From NCBI GenBank assembly GCA_031553765.1, contig JAVBKY010000002.1, forward strand, positions 186,001-250,000: a DNA stretch of 64,000 nt. Reading direction: 5' to 3'. Made by a program: the position numbers and the translations under genes. The stretch comes from JAITMY01 sp031553765. GTDB lineage: Bacteria > Bacteroidota > Bacteroidia > Bacteroidales > UBA932. Under the pieces are notes generated by a model that worked only from the letters and a program-made list of their open reading frames with translations, made no database searches and had not been told where the DNA came from. Of this stretch, positions 17,752 through 26,861 are shown one piece after another. Numbering within the stretch: the first letter of the stretch is position 1; each line of letters begins with the position of its first letter.

Positions 17752-20700
17752 CTACGGCATCTTCTCCTTCTGTTTTTCTACTTGCTTTTCCTTCTCCACC
17801 TTTAGGCTATCCTGCTGTTTCTTTTTTCGGAAAATAGCCTGCCACAAATCAGCGAAACTGTCAAAGTCTTCCTGATACACAACTCCTACCCCATAACGAT
17901 TGCTATTTTGCACCATATTAGTGTACTGATCGTTGGCATGACTAAAAGCCCTCAAGCGTAACTTCCCTTGCGGGTCTACCATATAATCCACATCCACATC
18001 ACCCACATATTGGCTGGCGTTGGGATTCGTCTGATTGCGCTGCGACTGATACTCTACACTACTGCTCACCGATATTTTTTTACCAATATTAGTGGATAGC
18101 GACACACCCCAATCAGGATTGCCCTGTCCCACATCGGGAATATTTACAGCTACATCCACATCTACAAACTGGGAAATAAGCCCTGTAACCTGCGAAGTAA
18201 GGAAGCTGCTTAGCGTGTGTCCTGTTATACCATCGGTAAGAGTTGTACCACTGCTACCCTGCGACGACATAAACTGTCCCATTATAATAAGGGCCATAAA
18301 CTGCGTTACCACATTATCCTCGGTGTTAAGCTGCGCCTGCATACGATCGCGCGTTTCGGCATCCACGGTAGGTGCATCAATGCTGAATTTGAGATCTGGT
18401 GAGGTGAGTCTTCCGGTCATGCGTACCTTACAGTCAATAGGCACAGGTCGCTTGTACGTAGAGTCAAGTAAGGGCGCCAGCGGGGCACGTAACTTATAGG
18501 TGGCCTGAATATCGGCAGTAGCAGCCGATACATCCCCATTAAAGTTAATAACGCTCCCGTTATCAATTTTGAACTTTATGCTAAAAAGATTTTGAACAGA
18601 AATAGCATACTCACCCCGTAGCAGGTTGTAGTTGCCAAACACGCGGAAAATATTGTTGGCAGGCTGCACTTCCAGCTTAATGTTACCGCTACCCGCAGCC
18701 TTAATCACATCACCCGTGTTTTGGTTTAGTACTAACTGAACCTCAGCATCGGGAGTAACTCTAAAATCCAAATCTGCTTTTAGGTTAGACGCTTGTTCAA
18801 CCTCGTCCTCTTTAACCTCTTTTTTAGTAGCAGGTGTTACAAAGTCAATAAAGTTTGCGCTTTGCCCACCGGATGATGCCCCACTCAATGGGATAGACAG
18901 CTGCGTATTGGGATCTGTAGTGGCCACGGCATTTATACCAACTTCACCACTGCGTCCATGAATTTGAACCACTCCTGTGGCATATCCTTGCCCATAAAAT
19001 GTTTCATTTTGCAATTCATTACTATTAAGCACATGAAATTTCTTTGGTTCTACCCGCAACGTATAGTATAGCTTCGATGGCTGAGTCACATTACCCAGCG
19101 TAAAGTTAAGTTTGGATGTAGTACCTTTATCATCGCGCGCTGCCCAATCACGCATGTACAGGGTACTATTTTCCACATCTACGGTACCTCCGACCTTAAA
19201 CAAGGCGTTGAGAAGATTTACCCGCAGCGTACCGTCTGCGACCTGCAACTTACCGTTGAGCTTCAAATCTTTTATCGGCCCTGTCACCTTCACATTTCCA
19301 CTAAGCAGCCCATTAATATCCGACAGCACTTCATTTAAAAGAGGATTGAGGTAGTACAGCTCCACGCCGTTCAACTTTGCCACAGCGTTTACCTCTCCCG
19401 CAGGTTTGAGTATTCCCGCCAATCCCAAAGTTTCCACACCGGCACGCTCAACACTCAATCGCAATGTAATATCTTTTTCACCTTCTTCAATCGAACTTTC
19501 CAACGTAATGTTGCCCACCTCTTTTTTTGCCACAAAAATATTTGCAGCCTTTATATCTGCAAAGAATAAAGGTGCGGGAGCAAGCACGCCATTAATGGCT
19601 GCTTTTCCTGAAAGAGTACCCGTTAAATCAAACCTCACGCCCAGCGAGCGAAGTATGGGAGCAAGCGATATATTGCGCAATTCGCAGGTAAGCGTATCGC
19701 TCATATTTTGCGAAATTACACCGTTGGCATATAGCATCTGATGCGCATTATCAATCCTAAAATGGGCTAAAGAAAACTTCCCTTTTTCCAACCGCAAGCG
19801 ACTTTGCGAAAGATTCCAAATAGTATCGCCCAGTACCACCTGTGAGGGGAACAGCTCTACATCTACTCCTATGCCTCCTTTCTTATCTTGAAATATTTGC
19901 GTTTCGGCCTTAAGGCTACCCGAGGCAATAGTCGTCTTATAGAGTGCCGAAATATCAGCCTTTCCATCCTTAAGCGCTGCCGACGCATTCAAGTCTTCTA
20001 AACTCAAATCTCCGTTAGTAATTTCACTTACCTTCACCGCCAGCTGCAAAATCGAATCGCGCACAGAGCTGCGTAGCGTAAGGTTGTTCACCTTTATTTT
20101 TCCCACTCGCAGCTGAGATGTACTTGCGTTAAGCCATACTCGCTGCACATCCGTGGATATACGGCCTCTAAATTGTGTACTATCGGCCAGTGCAAAATCG
20201 GGGGCAATGATGTCAAATGCCTTCTTCGCTTTTTTCACGGAAATACTAAAGTTGTATTCCGATTTTTTGCTTTTTAGATTATCTCCATTCCTCTCCTGTT
20301 TTTTATCAACAGGCTCTATTTCACTCGTTTTTACTGTCTCGTCCGCTAATACCTGCTTTAACTTTTCTTCATTTAGCAGCTTAGGTAGCGCAGGAATATA
20401 AGTCGCCACCACAAAGTTGAGCGTTGAGGCTATATTGCTCACACTACCCTTTGCCAGTAATGAAGCATCAAGCATATCCGACCTAAGCGTAATGCTTTTC
20501 TGTCCGTTTCTATCCTTAGCGGCCAGCATTATGGAATCTGTAGAGAACTCTCCCTTGTGAGACAAATACTTGGATTGGGTTACCAAAATTTGCCCAGTAA
20601 ACTTATCCATGCTACTTCCCTCCACATCTGCTTTTGCCGTGAGACTTAGCTGCGAAATGCTGTCGCGTGTATTCAACTTCAAGTTTACCAAATCGGCATG

Positions 20701-22287
20701 GCGCAACTGCAAGTTAAAGTCAAAAATCGGATTCTCTTTTTCAAAATCAACGTTACCGTAAAAGTCAAAATCAAGGTTTTTATCTTTACTTGATAAGGCA
20801 CCTCTAAACGACTTCTCTGTAAGTAACCCCTTCATTTTTGTTCCTTGATAACCGTACCCCTTCAACTCCACCAGCGGCACATCCACATCAAGATTCAGCG
20901 CCATTTTCTTTACACTCTTAAACGTTCCGTTGGCTTTTCCATGAAAGCTCAGCCTACCGAGAATAGAATCACCAAGTACGCTGCCAAAATCAAAATTATC
21001 GGTACCCAGCGTTCCATTAATGTACACGGCAGAATCAGGCGATGGCACAAACGATAAGTCGGTTATAAGCGTACCCTTATCAGTAGCCAGCGTTCCATCG
21101 GCAACAAAGCTGCTCAAAAAACCCGTAAACCGAGCACGTCCACGTAGCGTGCCCAGCTGCTGCAGCAACTTATCATGCTGTGCAAGCTGACCATCCAGCA
21201 CCATTTTATCTGCCAGCATCAAATCCTTGCCATTGCTGGTTAACTCCTTTACATCAAAAGTAAAGAATGTATTATGCACATCTGGGATGCCAGCCATAGA
21301 GAAGTTTACCTTTATGGCAGTTTTAGAGCCATACTTAATATCGAGGTTACGCCCCTTGAGATTACTTACCGGACCACTTGCATAGCCTGTGAGATTTACC
21401 GGCAGGTGTACTTTTGCCATTTTGGCGGCAAAAAAACCGATGGTATACAAATCAACCTTAGCCGAAGTAAAGTCAGCTGACATTCGCACCCGCTCTATGT
21501 AATCAGGAAACGCACTGTAATCATCAAAATCCATACGGTAGAAACGAGCTCGAATATCCGAGTAATCATCAAGAACTTGAAGATTCTTGACCTCAATGAA
21601 TGTAGGGGCTATACTCACAAATCCCCCAAGTCGATGCAGATTAAAACCGCTACGTTCACGAAAGTTTAGGGACTCCAACCTGCATGACATTGTATCTCCC
21701 TCCAAGTTCAACTCCCGTACATCAATAGCCAAATTCCTTACCTCAAGGTCTTTGTAGTTAATAGAATTCTCATAGGAGGAATCAGGAGCTAATTCATCCA
21801 CGAACTTAAAGTTTACACCCTGCGCCACCACGCGATTCACGCGCAGCTGGTATGGCTTCTCCGATTTAGGCTTGGGCGCGGTGTCGGGCTTATCTGATTT
21901 TAGCCCGTCAATAATAAAGTTGAGATTAGTACCTGCTGAATCGCGCAATAACGACATGTTCACATTATCCAACTCCAACTTTCCAATCTCAATATATTTT
22001 TCGGCAAATCCAATACGTGAGAGCGATACAGCCGCCTCACCTGCATACAATAGCGTATCACCCTTCAGGTCCTGCACGTAGACACCTTCCAATACCAAGC
22101 GATTGAATAACCTGAAACGAATGCTATTCACGCTCACGGTGGTGTGCAACTTTTCAGATAACATATGCGTTGCCTCATGCACCAGACGCAACTGCACCGC
22201 AGGATGTTGCACAGTAAAAAAAATGGCTACCGGCAGCATAAACAGCACCGCCAGTACGACTACTATTATGATAATGAACTTTTTCAA
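17752..22287 (-). CDS. tamB: TamB-like / DUF490 envelope protein (AsmA-type bridge)
   Basis: A 1511-residue protein. It has one N-terminal transmembrane helix (residues 2-25), then more than a thousand residues of repeating beta-strand segments, and a C-terminal DUF490 (TamB) domain with GSGNIKLEVQPANNIFRVFGNYNLLRGEY, TYKLRAPLAPLLDSTYKRPVPIDCKVRMTG-type strands and MALIIMGQF (about 1180-1440). Such proteins span the periplasm and are thought to carry lipids or help barrel assembly. The tail is charged and rich in K, E and Q. No TamA partner is seen here. It is transcribed alone. Confidence 0.85.
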   Translation of the reverse strand: MKKFIIIIVVVLAVLFMLPVAIFFTVQHPAVQLRLVHEATHMLSEKLHTTVSVNSIRFRLFNRLVLEGVYVQDLKGDTLLYAGEAAVSLSRIGFAEKYIEIGKLELDNVNMSLLRDSAGTNLNFIIDGLKSDKPDTAPKPKSEKPYQLRVNRVVAQGVNFKFVDELAPDSSYENSINYKDLEVRNLAIDVRELNLEGDTMSCRLESLNFRERSGFNLHRLGGFVSIAPTFIEVKNLQVLDDYSDIRARFYRMDFDDYSAFPDYIERVRMSADFTSAKVDLYTIGFFAAKMAKVHLPVNLTGYASGPVSNLKGRNLDIKYGSKTAIKVNFSMAGIPDVHNTFFTFDVKELTSNGKDLMLADKMVLDGQLAQHDKLLQQLGTLRGRARFTGFLSSFVADGTLATDKGTLITDLSFVPSPDSAVYINGTLGTDNFDFGSVLGDSILGRLSFHGKANGTFKSVKKMALNLDVDVPLVELKGYGYQGTKMKGLLTEKSFRGALSSKDKNLDFDFYGNVDFEKENPIFDFNLQLRHADLVNLKLNTRDSISQLSLTAKADVEGSSMDKFTGQILVTQSKYLSHKGEFSTDSIMLAAKDRNGQKSITLRSDMLDASLLAKGSVSNIASTLNFVVATYIPALPKLLNEEKLKQVLADETVKTSEIEPVDKKQERNGDNLKSKKSEYNFSISVKKAKKAFDIIAPDFALADSTQFRGRISTDVQRVWLNASTSQLRVGKIKVNNLTLRSSVRDSILQLAVKVSEITNGDLSLEDLNASAALKDGKADISALYKTTIASGSLKAETQIFQDKKGGIGVDVELFPSQVVLGDTIWNLSQSRLRLEKGKFSLAHFRIDNAHQMLYANGVISQNMSDTLTCELRNISLAPILRSLGVRFDLTGTLSGKAAINGVLAPAPLFFADIKAANIFVAKKEVGNITLESSIEEGEKDITLRLSVERAGVETLGLAGILKPAGEVNAVAKLNGVELYYLNPLLNEVLSDINGLLSGNVKVTGPIKDLKLNGKLQVADGTLRVNLLNALFKVGGTVDVENSTLYMRDWAARDDKGTTSKLNFTLGNVTQPSKLYYTLRVEPKKFHVLNSNELQNETFYGQGYATGVVQIHGRSGEVGINAVATTDPNTQLSIPLSGASSGGQSANFIDFVTPATKKEVKEDEVEQASNLKADLDFRVTPDAEVQLVLNQNTGDVIKAAGSGNIKLEVQPANNIFRVFGNYNLLRGEYAISVQNLFSIKFKIDNGSVINFNGDVSAATADIQATYKLRAPLAPLLDSTYKRPVPIDCKVRMTGRLTSPDLKFSIDAPTVDAETRDRMQAQLNTEDNVVTQFMALIIMGQFMSSQGSSGTTLTDGITGHTLSSFLTSQVTGLISQFVDVDVAVNIPDVGQGNPDWGVSLSTNIGKKISVSSSVEYQSQRNQTNPNASQYVGDVDVDYMVDPQGKLRLRAFSHANDQYTNMVQNSNRYGVGVVYQEDFDSFADLWQAIFRKKKQQDSLKVEKEKQVEKQKEKMP

Positions 22288-22374
22288 CCGATTAAAAACT
22301 TATCGCTAACAGCGAAGCCATATTCACTTTGGCCCGACTTTAAAGTTACTATCTCCCTAAGCCATAGCAACAAC

Positions 22375-22404
22375 TTGTGTAAACAAGCAAATTTACTACA
22401 TTTG
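22375..22404 (+). promoter_or_regulatory. tsaD promoter
   Basis: TTG at 22375-22377 lies 19 bp before TACATTTG at 22397-22404, fitting the Bacteroidota promoter. It is divergent from the tamB-like gene. Confidence 0.55.
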
Positions 22405-22460
22405 TACATTGTTTCCCAACATGAAACAAAGAACAACCCTTAATTTTTACGAATTTCATT

Positions 22461-23480
22461 GTGGAGAATCAAGGAATTATCCTAGGCATAGAATCCTCCT
22501 GCGACGACACCTCTGCGGCTGTAATACGCGGCACAACGCTACTTGCCAACGTAATTGCCAACCAAAGCGTACATGAGGCCTACGGTGGCGTAGTACCAGA
22601 GTTGGCATCGCGGGCGCACCAGCAAAATATCATTCCAGTAGTAAGTCGCGCGTTGGAGTTGGCCAAAATAAAGCCCGAAGACGTCAATGCCATTGCCTTT
22701 ACACGTGGTCCGGGGCTTATGGGTTCACTGCTCGTAGGCACCTCATTTGCCAAGGGTTTATCACTAGCTACAGGCGCCCCACTGGTAGAGGTAAACCACT
22801 TACAGGGACACGTGCTATCTCACTTCGTTGACGAGCCAGACAAGCAGCTGCCCCATCCAAAGTTTCCATTCCTATGTCTGCTGGTTTCGGGAGGTCACAC
22901 ACAAATTCTTTTGGTAAAAAAACCGCTAGAGCACGAAATCATTGGGCAAACTATTGACGACGCTGCTGGAGAAGCATTTGACAAATGCGCCAAGGTGATG
23001 GACTTGCCCTATCCCGGTGGTCCTGTAGTTGACAAATTGGCGGCACAGGGCGATTCTAAAAAATTCACCTTTGCCAAGCCACAGATTTCCAACTTTGACT
23101 ACAGCTTTAGTGGATTAAAAACTTCATTCCTATACTTTTTGCGCGACAACGTAGCGCAAAATCCCAACTTTATTGAGGAAAACAAAGCCGACCTATGCGC
23201 TTCGCTACAGTGTACCATCATTGACATTCTGCTAAATAAGTTGGAAAAGGCTGCGCGAAAAACAGGGGTAAACGAAATTGCCATTGCCGGCGGCGTATCG
23301 GCCAACTCAGGATTGCGCAACGCTATAAGAAACGCGGGAGAAAAGCACGGTTGGAATACCTACCTGCCCGAGCTACGTTACACTACCGATAACGCGGCTA
23401 TGATTGCCATTGCCGGCTACTTTAAGCTACAGGGCGGAGAAACCGCACCGCTGGATATTACACCGTCGGCACGAATGTAG
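22461..23480 (+). CDS. tsaD: tRNA threonylcarbamoyladenosine (t6A) synthase subunit TsaD
   Basis: A 339-residue Kae1/TsaD ATPase. It has ILGIESSCDDTSAAVI, YGGVVPELASRAH, the metal-binding H113xxxH117 in VNHLQGHVLSH, LVSGGHTQI, and IAIAGGVSANSGLR. With TsaB and TsaE it transfers the threonylcarbamoyl group to A37 of tRNAs reading ANN codons. The start codon is GTG, placed so that the usual MENQGIILGIESS beginning is kept. It is essential in most bacteria. Confidence 0.93.
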   Translation: MENQGIILGIESSCDDTSAAVIRGTTLLANVIANQSVHEAYGGVVPELASRAHQQNIIPVVSRALELAKIKPEDVNAIAFTRGPGLMGSLLVGTSFAKGLSLATGAPLVEVNHLQGHVLSHFVDEPDKQLPHPKFPFLCLLVSGGHTQILLVKKPLEHEIIGQTIDDAAGEAFDKCAKVMDLPYPGGPVVDKLAAQGDSKKFTFAKPQISNFDYSFSGLKTSFLYFLRDNVAQNPNFIEENKADLCASLQCTIIDILLNKLEKAARKTGVNEIAIAGGVSANSGLRNAIRNAGEKHGWNTYLPELRYTTDNAAMIAIAGYFKLQGGETAPLDITPSARM

Positions 23481-23483
23481 ACA

Positions 23484-23945
23484 TTAGCGCATTCCAAATA
23501 AACGTCCGTCAAATTCAAATTTCTCCACGCTCACCACCTTCACCCTTGCAAAATGCGGGTGCCGTGGGTTAATAAGGTAGTTGTAATCTCCCTGTACTAC
23601 AGCAGAGGGCACCTTAAGTACCAGCTTATGCTGTTCCTCAACAAAAGCGTTTCCCATACGTTGCGTTACCTCCTGATGTGTAAAAAGTCGCCACGCGCTT
23701 GGAAGAAGATCTTCTTTTACCTCCTCCATATCTGCATCCGGTAGTTCAATGACGGTTAAACAGTAGTCGCGTGGAAGAATTCCCAACGGAATATGCACAG
23801 CCACTTCAGCCACGCACAGTGCTCGCGAACTCGACGTGTAAAGCATAGGAACTCCCACGCTATTCCAGCGCCCACCCACCAGTTCCGCACCTCGACCCGA
23901 CAAGTCACGGACAAATTTCTCCTTGGATAATCTATATACCCTCAT
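23484..23945 (-). CDS. RES-domain toxin
   Basis: A 153-residue RES domain protein. It has the family residues R26 in GGRWNSVG, Y36 in LYTSSS, E47 in CVAEVAVH and a late conserved region YNYLINPRHPHF. Known RES toxins degrade NAD+ (phosphorylase or glycohydrolase) and arrest growth. Its start overlaps the end of the Xre antitoxin gene by 4 bp (ATGA), the normal antitoxin-first order. NAD+ depletion is known of the family, not shown here. Confidence 0.87.
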   Translation of the reverse strand: MRVYRLSKEKFVRDLSGRGAELVGGRWNSVGVPMLYTSSSRALCVAEVAVHIPLGILPRDYCLTVIELPDADMEEVKEDLLPSAWRLFTHQEVTQRMGNAFVEEQHKLVLKVPSAVVQGDYNYLINPRHPHFARVKVVSVEKFEFDGRLFGMR

Positions 23946-24424
23946 GCCAACACACCGTGCTCGATACGAATAAGTTCGCCGCGAATTAAATCTATGCCAA
24001 TAGAAGTATCAAGGAGGGACTTTGGAGCAACACCACCAAGAGCCACACTGCTGGTTTCGAGCCAAACATGAAAATACTCACGGCTACCAAACACCTCTGC
24101 GCCATAGCGCATAAGCATGTCTATGGCAAGTATTTTTTCAGAGTAGATGGGAGCAAAGGTTTTATTTTCCTGCTCGTAACGCTGCATAGTGCGCTCCGAA
24201 AGATTTAGAATTTCGGCCCAATCCATGAGAGATAAATCGCTTTGCTGAGCCACCTTTTTAAAGTAAGGATAACCTACTCCCTGCTTTACTTTTGCAATAG
24301 TGGCATATGGGCTGGACTGCGCCACCACATAGTAGGTTGCAATAGGCTCAGAGACTCTTGAGGAAGCACTTTCTTCGGAGGTGCTATATGGTTTTGGCTG
24401 CTTAGGTTTGCGTGCGCGTGTCAT
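23942..24424 (-). CDS. Xre/MbcA/ParS-type antitoxin
   Basis: A 160-residue antitoxin. A basic, disordered N-terminus precedes a helix-turn-helix region (LSLMDWAEILNLSERTMQRYEQ, about 80-100), and a C-terminal DUF2384-type toxin-binding domain holds VFGSREYFHVWLETSSVALGG and LDTSIGIDLIRGELIRIEHG. It should neutralise the RES toxin and repress their shared promoter, where a perfect palindrome is visible. Confidence 0.87.
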   Translation of the reverse strand: MTRARKPKQPKPYSTSEESASSRVSEPIATYYVVAQSSPYATIAKVKQGVGYPYFKKVAQQSDLSLMDWAEILNLSERTMQRYEQENKTFAPIYSEKILAIDMLMRYGAEVFGSREYFHVWLETSSVALGGVAPKSLLDTSIGIDLIRGELIRIEHGVLA

Positions 24425-24455
24425 GGCTTTATTTTTATCTACTACAAAGATAATA

Positions 24456-24482
24456 CAAATGTCGTATTTTCTACGACATTTG
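24456..24482 (-). promoter_or_regulatory. Operator/promoter of the RES-Xre operon
   Basis: A perfect 11-bp inverted repeat CAAATGTCGTA / TACGACATTTG with a 5-bp spacer. On the minus strand it is followed at once by TATCTTTG, a Bacteroidota -7 box, about 20 bp before the antitoxin ATG. Antitoxin binding here would block the promoter (inferred). Confidence 0.7.
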
Positions 24483-24589
24483 TCAATTTATTTTCAATAA
24501 CACCACCACACATCTATATATCAAAACAACAAGCCCACCCTAACAATATGTTTTAGGTGGGCCTATACATAGAGTTGCACTCTGGTTAA

Positions 24590-25666
24590 CTATTCATAAT
24601 GGCCAATTTTTGCCACGTAAACCCTAAACCGCATAGGTGTATATGCATAAACCGGTCGAACTGTAGAGGAGGAACTACCAGCTTTACCATAGGCATAATC
24701 CGAGGTAAACACAAACTCTACCCAGCTGCCTGGGGCAACCTGAGACACCGCTATATTAATTGCCTTTACATCCAATGTCAAAGTAGATAGATTCTCTGAA
24801 AATATAAAATAATAAGAGGTGTCAGCAGAGATTGAACTCCATTTATACAACTTAGCCACCGAATCAATATTGGTACTATATAAAAAATTATCTTGCAAGT
24901 AGTGTTCTTCAAATCTAATAGATATAGTATCACCTTCGCTCGCATAATACTTTCCCGAATCTAGCGGAACTGTATCGGTATAGTTGATAAAAAATCCAAC
25001 ATACGGATCACCCAAAGAATCTACCGCCTGCACAAAGGTGCCGGGGCGTAGTGTATTTACAGAGTCCACATAGTGCTGCACCATATCCGCCTCTCGCTTC
25101 TTTGGATCAGCCGTCAACTCCTTCAAAACAATAGTAAATATAAGGGGCGTATTAGCGGGCAGGCTCGTTTCACCATTCACATTACTCGCCGTTGACGCCC
25201 CATAAGCCAACCACGATGCCGACATTACCGTTACCGTATCACCCACGCGCATACCCTTTAACGCTTCAAACAAAGACACCTGTAAAGTAGTGCTATCGCA
25301 CGTGAACATGGGGGCAAAGTGCGTTTCGTAGGAAAAGTTATTCACTTTTTTTGCTGTATCGGCAATGGTTGTTTGGAAAATACGGTATCTGGAAATAGGC
25401 AACAATCGTCCCGTATACTCAAACGCCACATAGTTGCCAACCTGCGGAGTATCACCCGTACCCACCTGTTTGTGCGAAATAAGCCACAAGCTACCATCGG
25501 TATAACCACCAAGAGGGGTCGCGTTTGGATAGTAAACCTTCTGGGTTGAGTTTAGCAGCATCAACTCATTGTCACGACTCGACTCAGAGGGCTCCTCTGC
25601 ACAAGCGGTAACAAATAGTGCTGCAACAGCAATGAGGACAAAATTTTTAACTTTGAGAAATATCAT
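24590..25666 (-). CDS. Lipoprotein with FKBP-like domains
   Basis: A 358-residue lipoprotein. The ATG giving MIFLKVKNFVLIAVAALF is preferred over a TTG four codons upstream; lipid attachment would be at the Cys of FVTAC. An FKBP-type peptidyl-prolyl isomerase domain (about 70-185) carries VGNYVAFEYTGRLL, EALKGMRVGDTVTVMSASWLAYG and TPLIFTIVLKEL. A second, weaker FKBP-like half (about 215-355) ends MRFRVYVAKIGHYE. It is the third of three consecutive FKBP genes; isomerase activity of the degenerate second half is doubtful. Confidence 0.75.
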   Translation of the reverse strand: MIFLKVKNFVLIAVAALFVTACAEEPSESSRDNELMLLNSTQKVYYPNATPLGGYTDGSLWLISHKQVGTGDTPQVGNYVAFEYTGRLLPISRYRIFQTTIADTAKKVNNFSYETHFAPMFTCDSTTLQVSLFEALKGMRVGDTVTVMSASWLAYGASTASNVNGETSLPANTPLIFTIVLKELTADPKKREADMVQHYVDSVNTLRPGTFVQAVDSLGDPYVGFFINYTDTVPLDSGKYYASEGDTISIRFEEHYLQDNFLYSTNIDSVAKLYKWSSISADTSYYFIFSENLSTLTLDVKAINIAVSQVAPGSWVEFVFTSDYAYGKAGSSSSTVRPVYAYTPMRFRVYVAKIGHYE

Positions 25667-25682
25667 TTCTTGAAACAATTTA

Positions 25683-26210
25683 TTAATAGCTAACTCCGTT
25701 TACTTTAGTAATTAACACATCAAAAATCAGGGCAGACGCGGGAGGCACTATACCCACATAATTTTTTTCACCATACCCCAGCGTAAAAGGAAATAAGATC
25801 ACACCCTGATCGCCCAGCCCCATGCGCTGTAAGCCTTTATCCAAGCCTCCTATCAGATTACCAACACCCACTGTTACCGTCCCCATGCGCAGCGGCTTAA
25901 GATTATTTTTTAACGCCAGAGAGTCATCGCTGGTGGCAAACATGGCCCCCACCGCACTACCAAACGACCACGCAGCATACTCAAACTCCACCACATCACC
26001 GGGCCTTATTGCCACCCAAGGCTCAATAGGGCTTGTATCAACCAGCACAAAGTATACACCGTCGCGCTCGTCAATTGGCGCATTTAATGGAGCACCGGCT
26101 ATATACTTTTCCAGTAATGCACGCTGCTCTTCCTCCTCCGCCTCTTTTTCACACGAGGCAAAAAACATGCTCAGCGCAATGCAAACAGCAGATATAAAAA
26201 AATTCTTCAT
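25683..26210 (-). CDS. FKBP-type peptidyl-prolyl isomerase lipoprotein
   Basis: A 175-residue lipoprotein with lipobox FFASC near residue 20 and one FKBP domain: RPGDVVEFEYAAW, GLDKGLQRMGLGDQGVILFPFTLGYG and PPASALIFDVLITKVN. It is likely envelope-anchored and helps fold exported proteins. It is the middle gene of the three FKBP genes downstream of the nrnA-like gene. Confidence 0.82.
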   Translation of the reverse strand: MKNFFISAVCIALSMFFASCEKEAEEEEQRALLEKYIAGAPLNAPIDERDGVYFVLVDTSPIEPWVAIRPGDVVEFEYAAWSFGSAVGAMFATSDDSLALKNNLKPLRMGTVTVGVGNLIGGLDKGLQRMGLGDQGVILFPFTLGYGEKNYVGIVPPASALIFDVLITKVNGVSY

Positions 26211-26240
26211 CAGCTACCTATGCTCAAAAATAAACCAAAC

Positions 26241-26861
26241 TTACTGTTCTACAACTTTTGCAATAGTAAATTCACATACTAGAGGGCTGCTGGGCGGAAT
26301 TTTATCACCGTCACCCAATAATCCGTAGGCCATATACGACGGAAAAACAAAACGCACTACACTCCCCTCCTGCATACCTAACAAGGCTGTATTCAAAATC
26401 TTTATATCGGCATGCGCACCCACCACCAACTCCAACGGGCACTGCTGTGAATACGTGTAGCAAACCGTGCCATCAAGTAACATTATGCGACCATATAATC
26501 GAACAGCATATTCGTTCCCAATCGTCACACCCTTACCTTGATGCACCACCTGGTAGTAGTAGCCGCTGGGCGCCTGCGTCATATCCAACCGCTGCCGCGC
26601 GATGTATGCTACCAAAACATCCTGTTCCTTTTCGCTTAAATAACGGTTCACGTCCTGCAGTATTTGCTTATCCTTAGAGGTAGCCATACCCTGCGGAACT
26701 TGTCCGCGAGGCGAACCACAAGCCATTTGCAACAACAAAGCGAAAAAATATAAAATCACGACGCACACCTTCGAGACCCCGATAGCTATACGGGGCAGGG
26801 TGACAACGCTCAGAAATCGTGTCGCTGATGATATAAAAGGTTTAATCATCTTAATCATCAA
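26241..26861 (-). CDS. FKBP-type peptidyl-prolyl isomerase lipoprotein
   Basis: A 206-residue protein with a C-terminal FKBP domain: GNEYAVRLYGRIMLLDG, LNTALLGMQEGSVVRFVFPSYMAYG and PPSSPLVCEFTIAKV. The lipobox LQMAC lies unusually far in (Cys near residue 48). The stretch before the signal peptide is encoded by DNA resembling a dispersed intergenic repeat (GACCCCGATAGCTATACGGG around 26770-26800), so a GTG near VCVVILYFFALLL may be the true start. The ATG overlaps the nrnA-like stop. Confidence 0.75.
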   Translation of the reverse strand: MMIKMIKPFISSATRFLSVVTLPRIAIGVSKVCVVILYFFALLLQMACGSPRGQVPQGMATSKDKQILQDVNRYLSEKEQDVLVAYIARQRLDMTQAPSGYYYQVVHQGKGVTIGNEYAVRLYGRIMLLDGTVCYTYSQQCPLELVVGAHADIKILNTALLGMQEGSVVRFVFPSYMAYGLLGDGDKIPPSSPLVCEFTIAKVVEQ

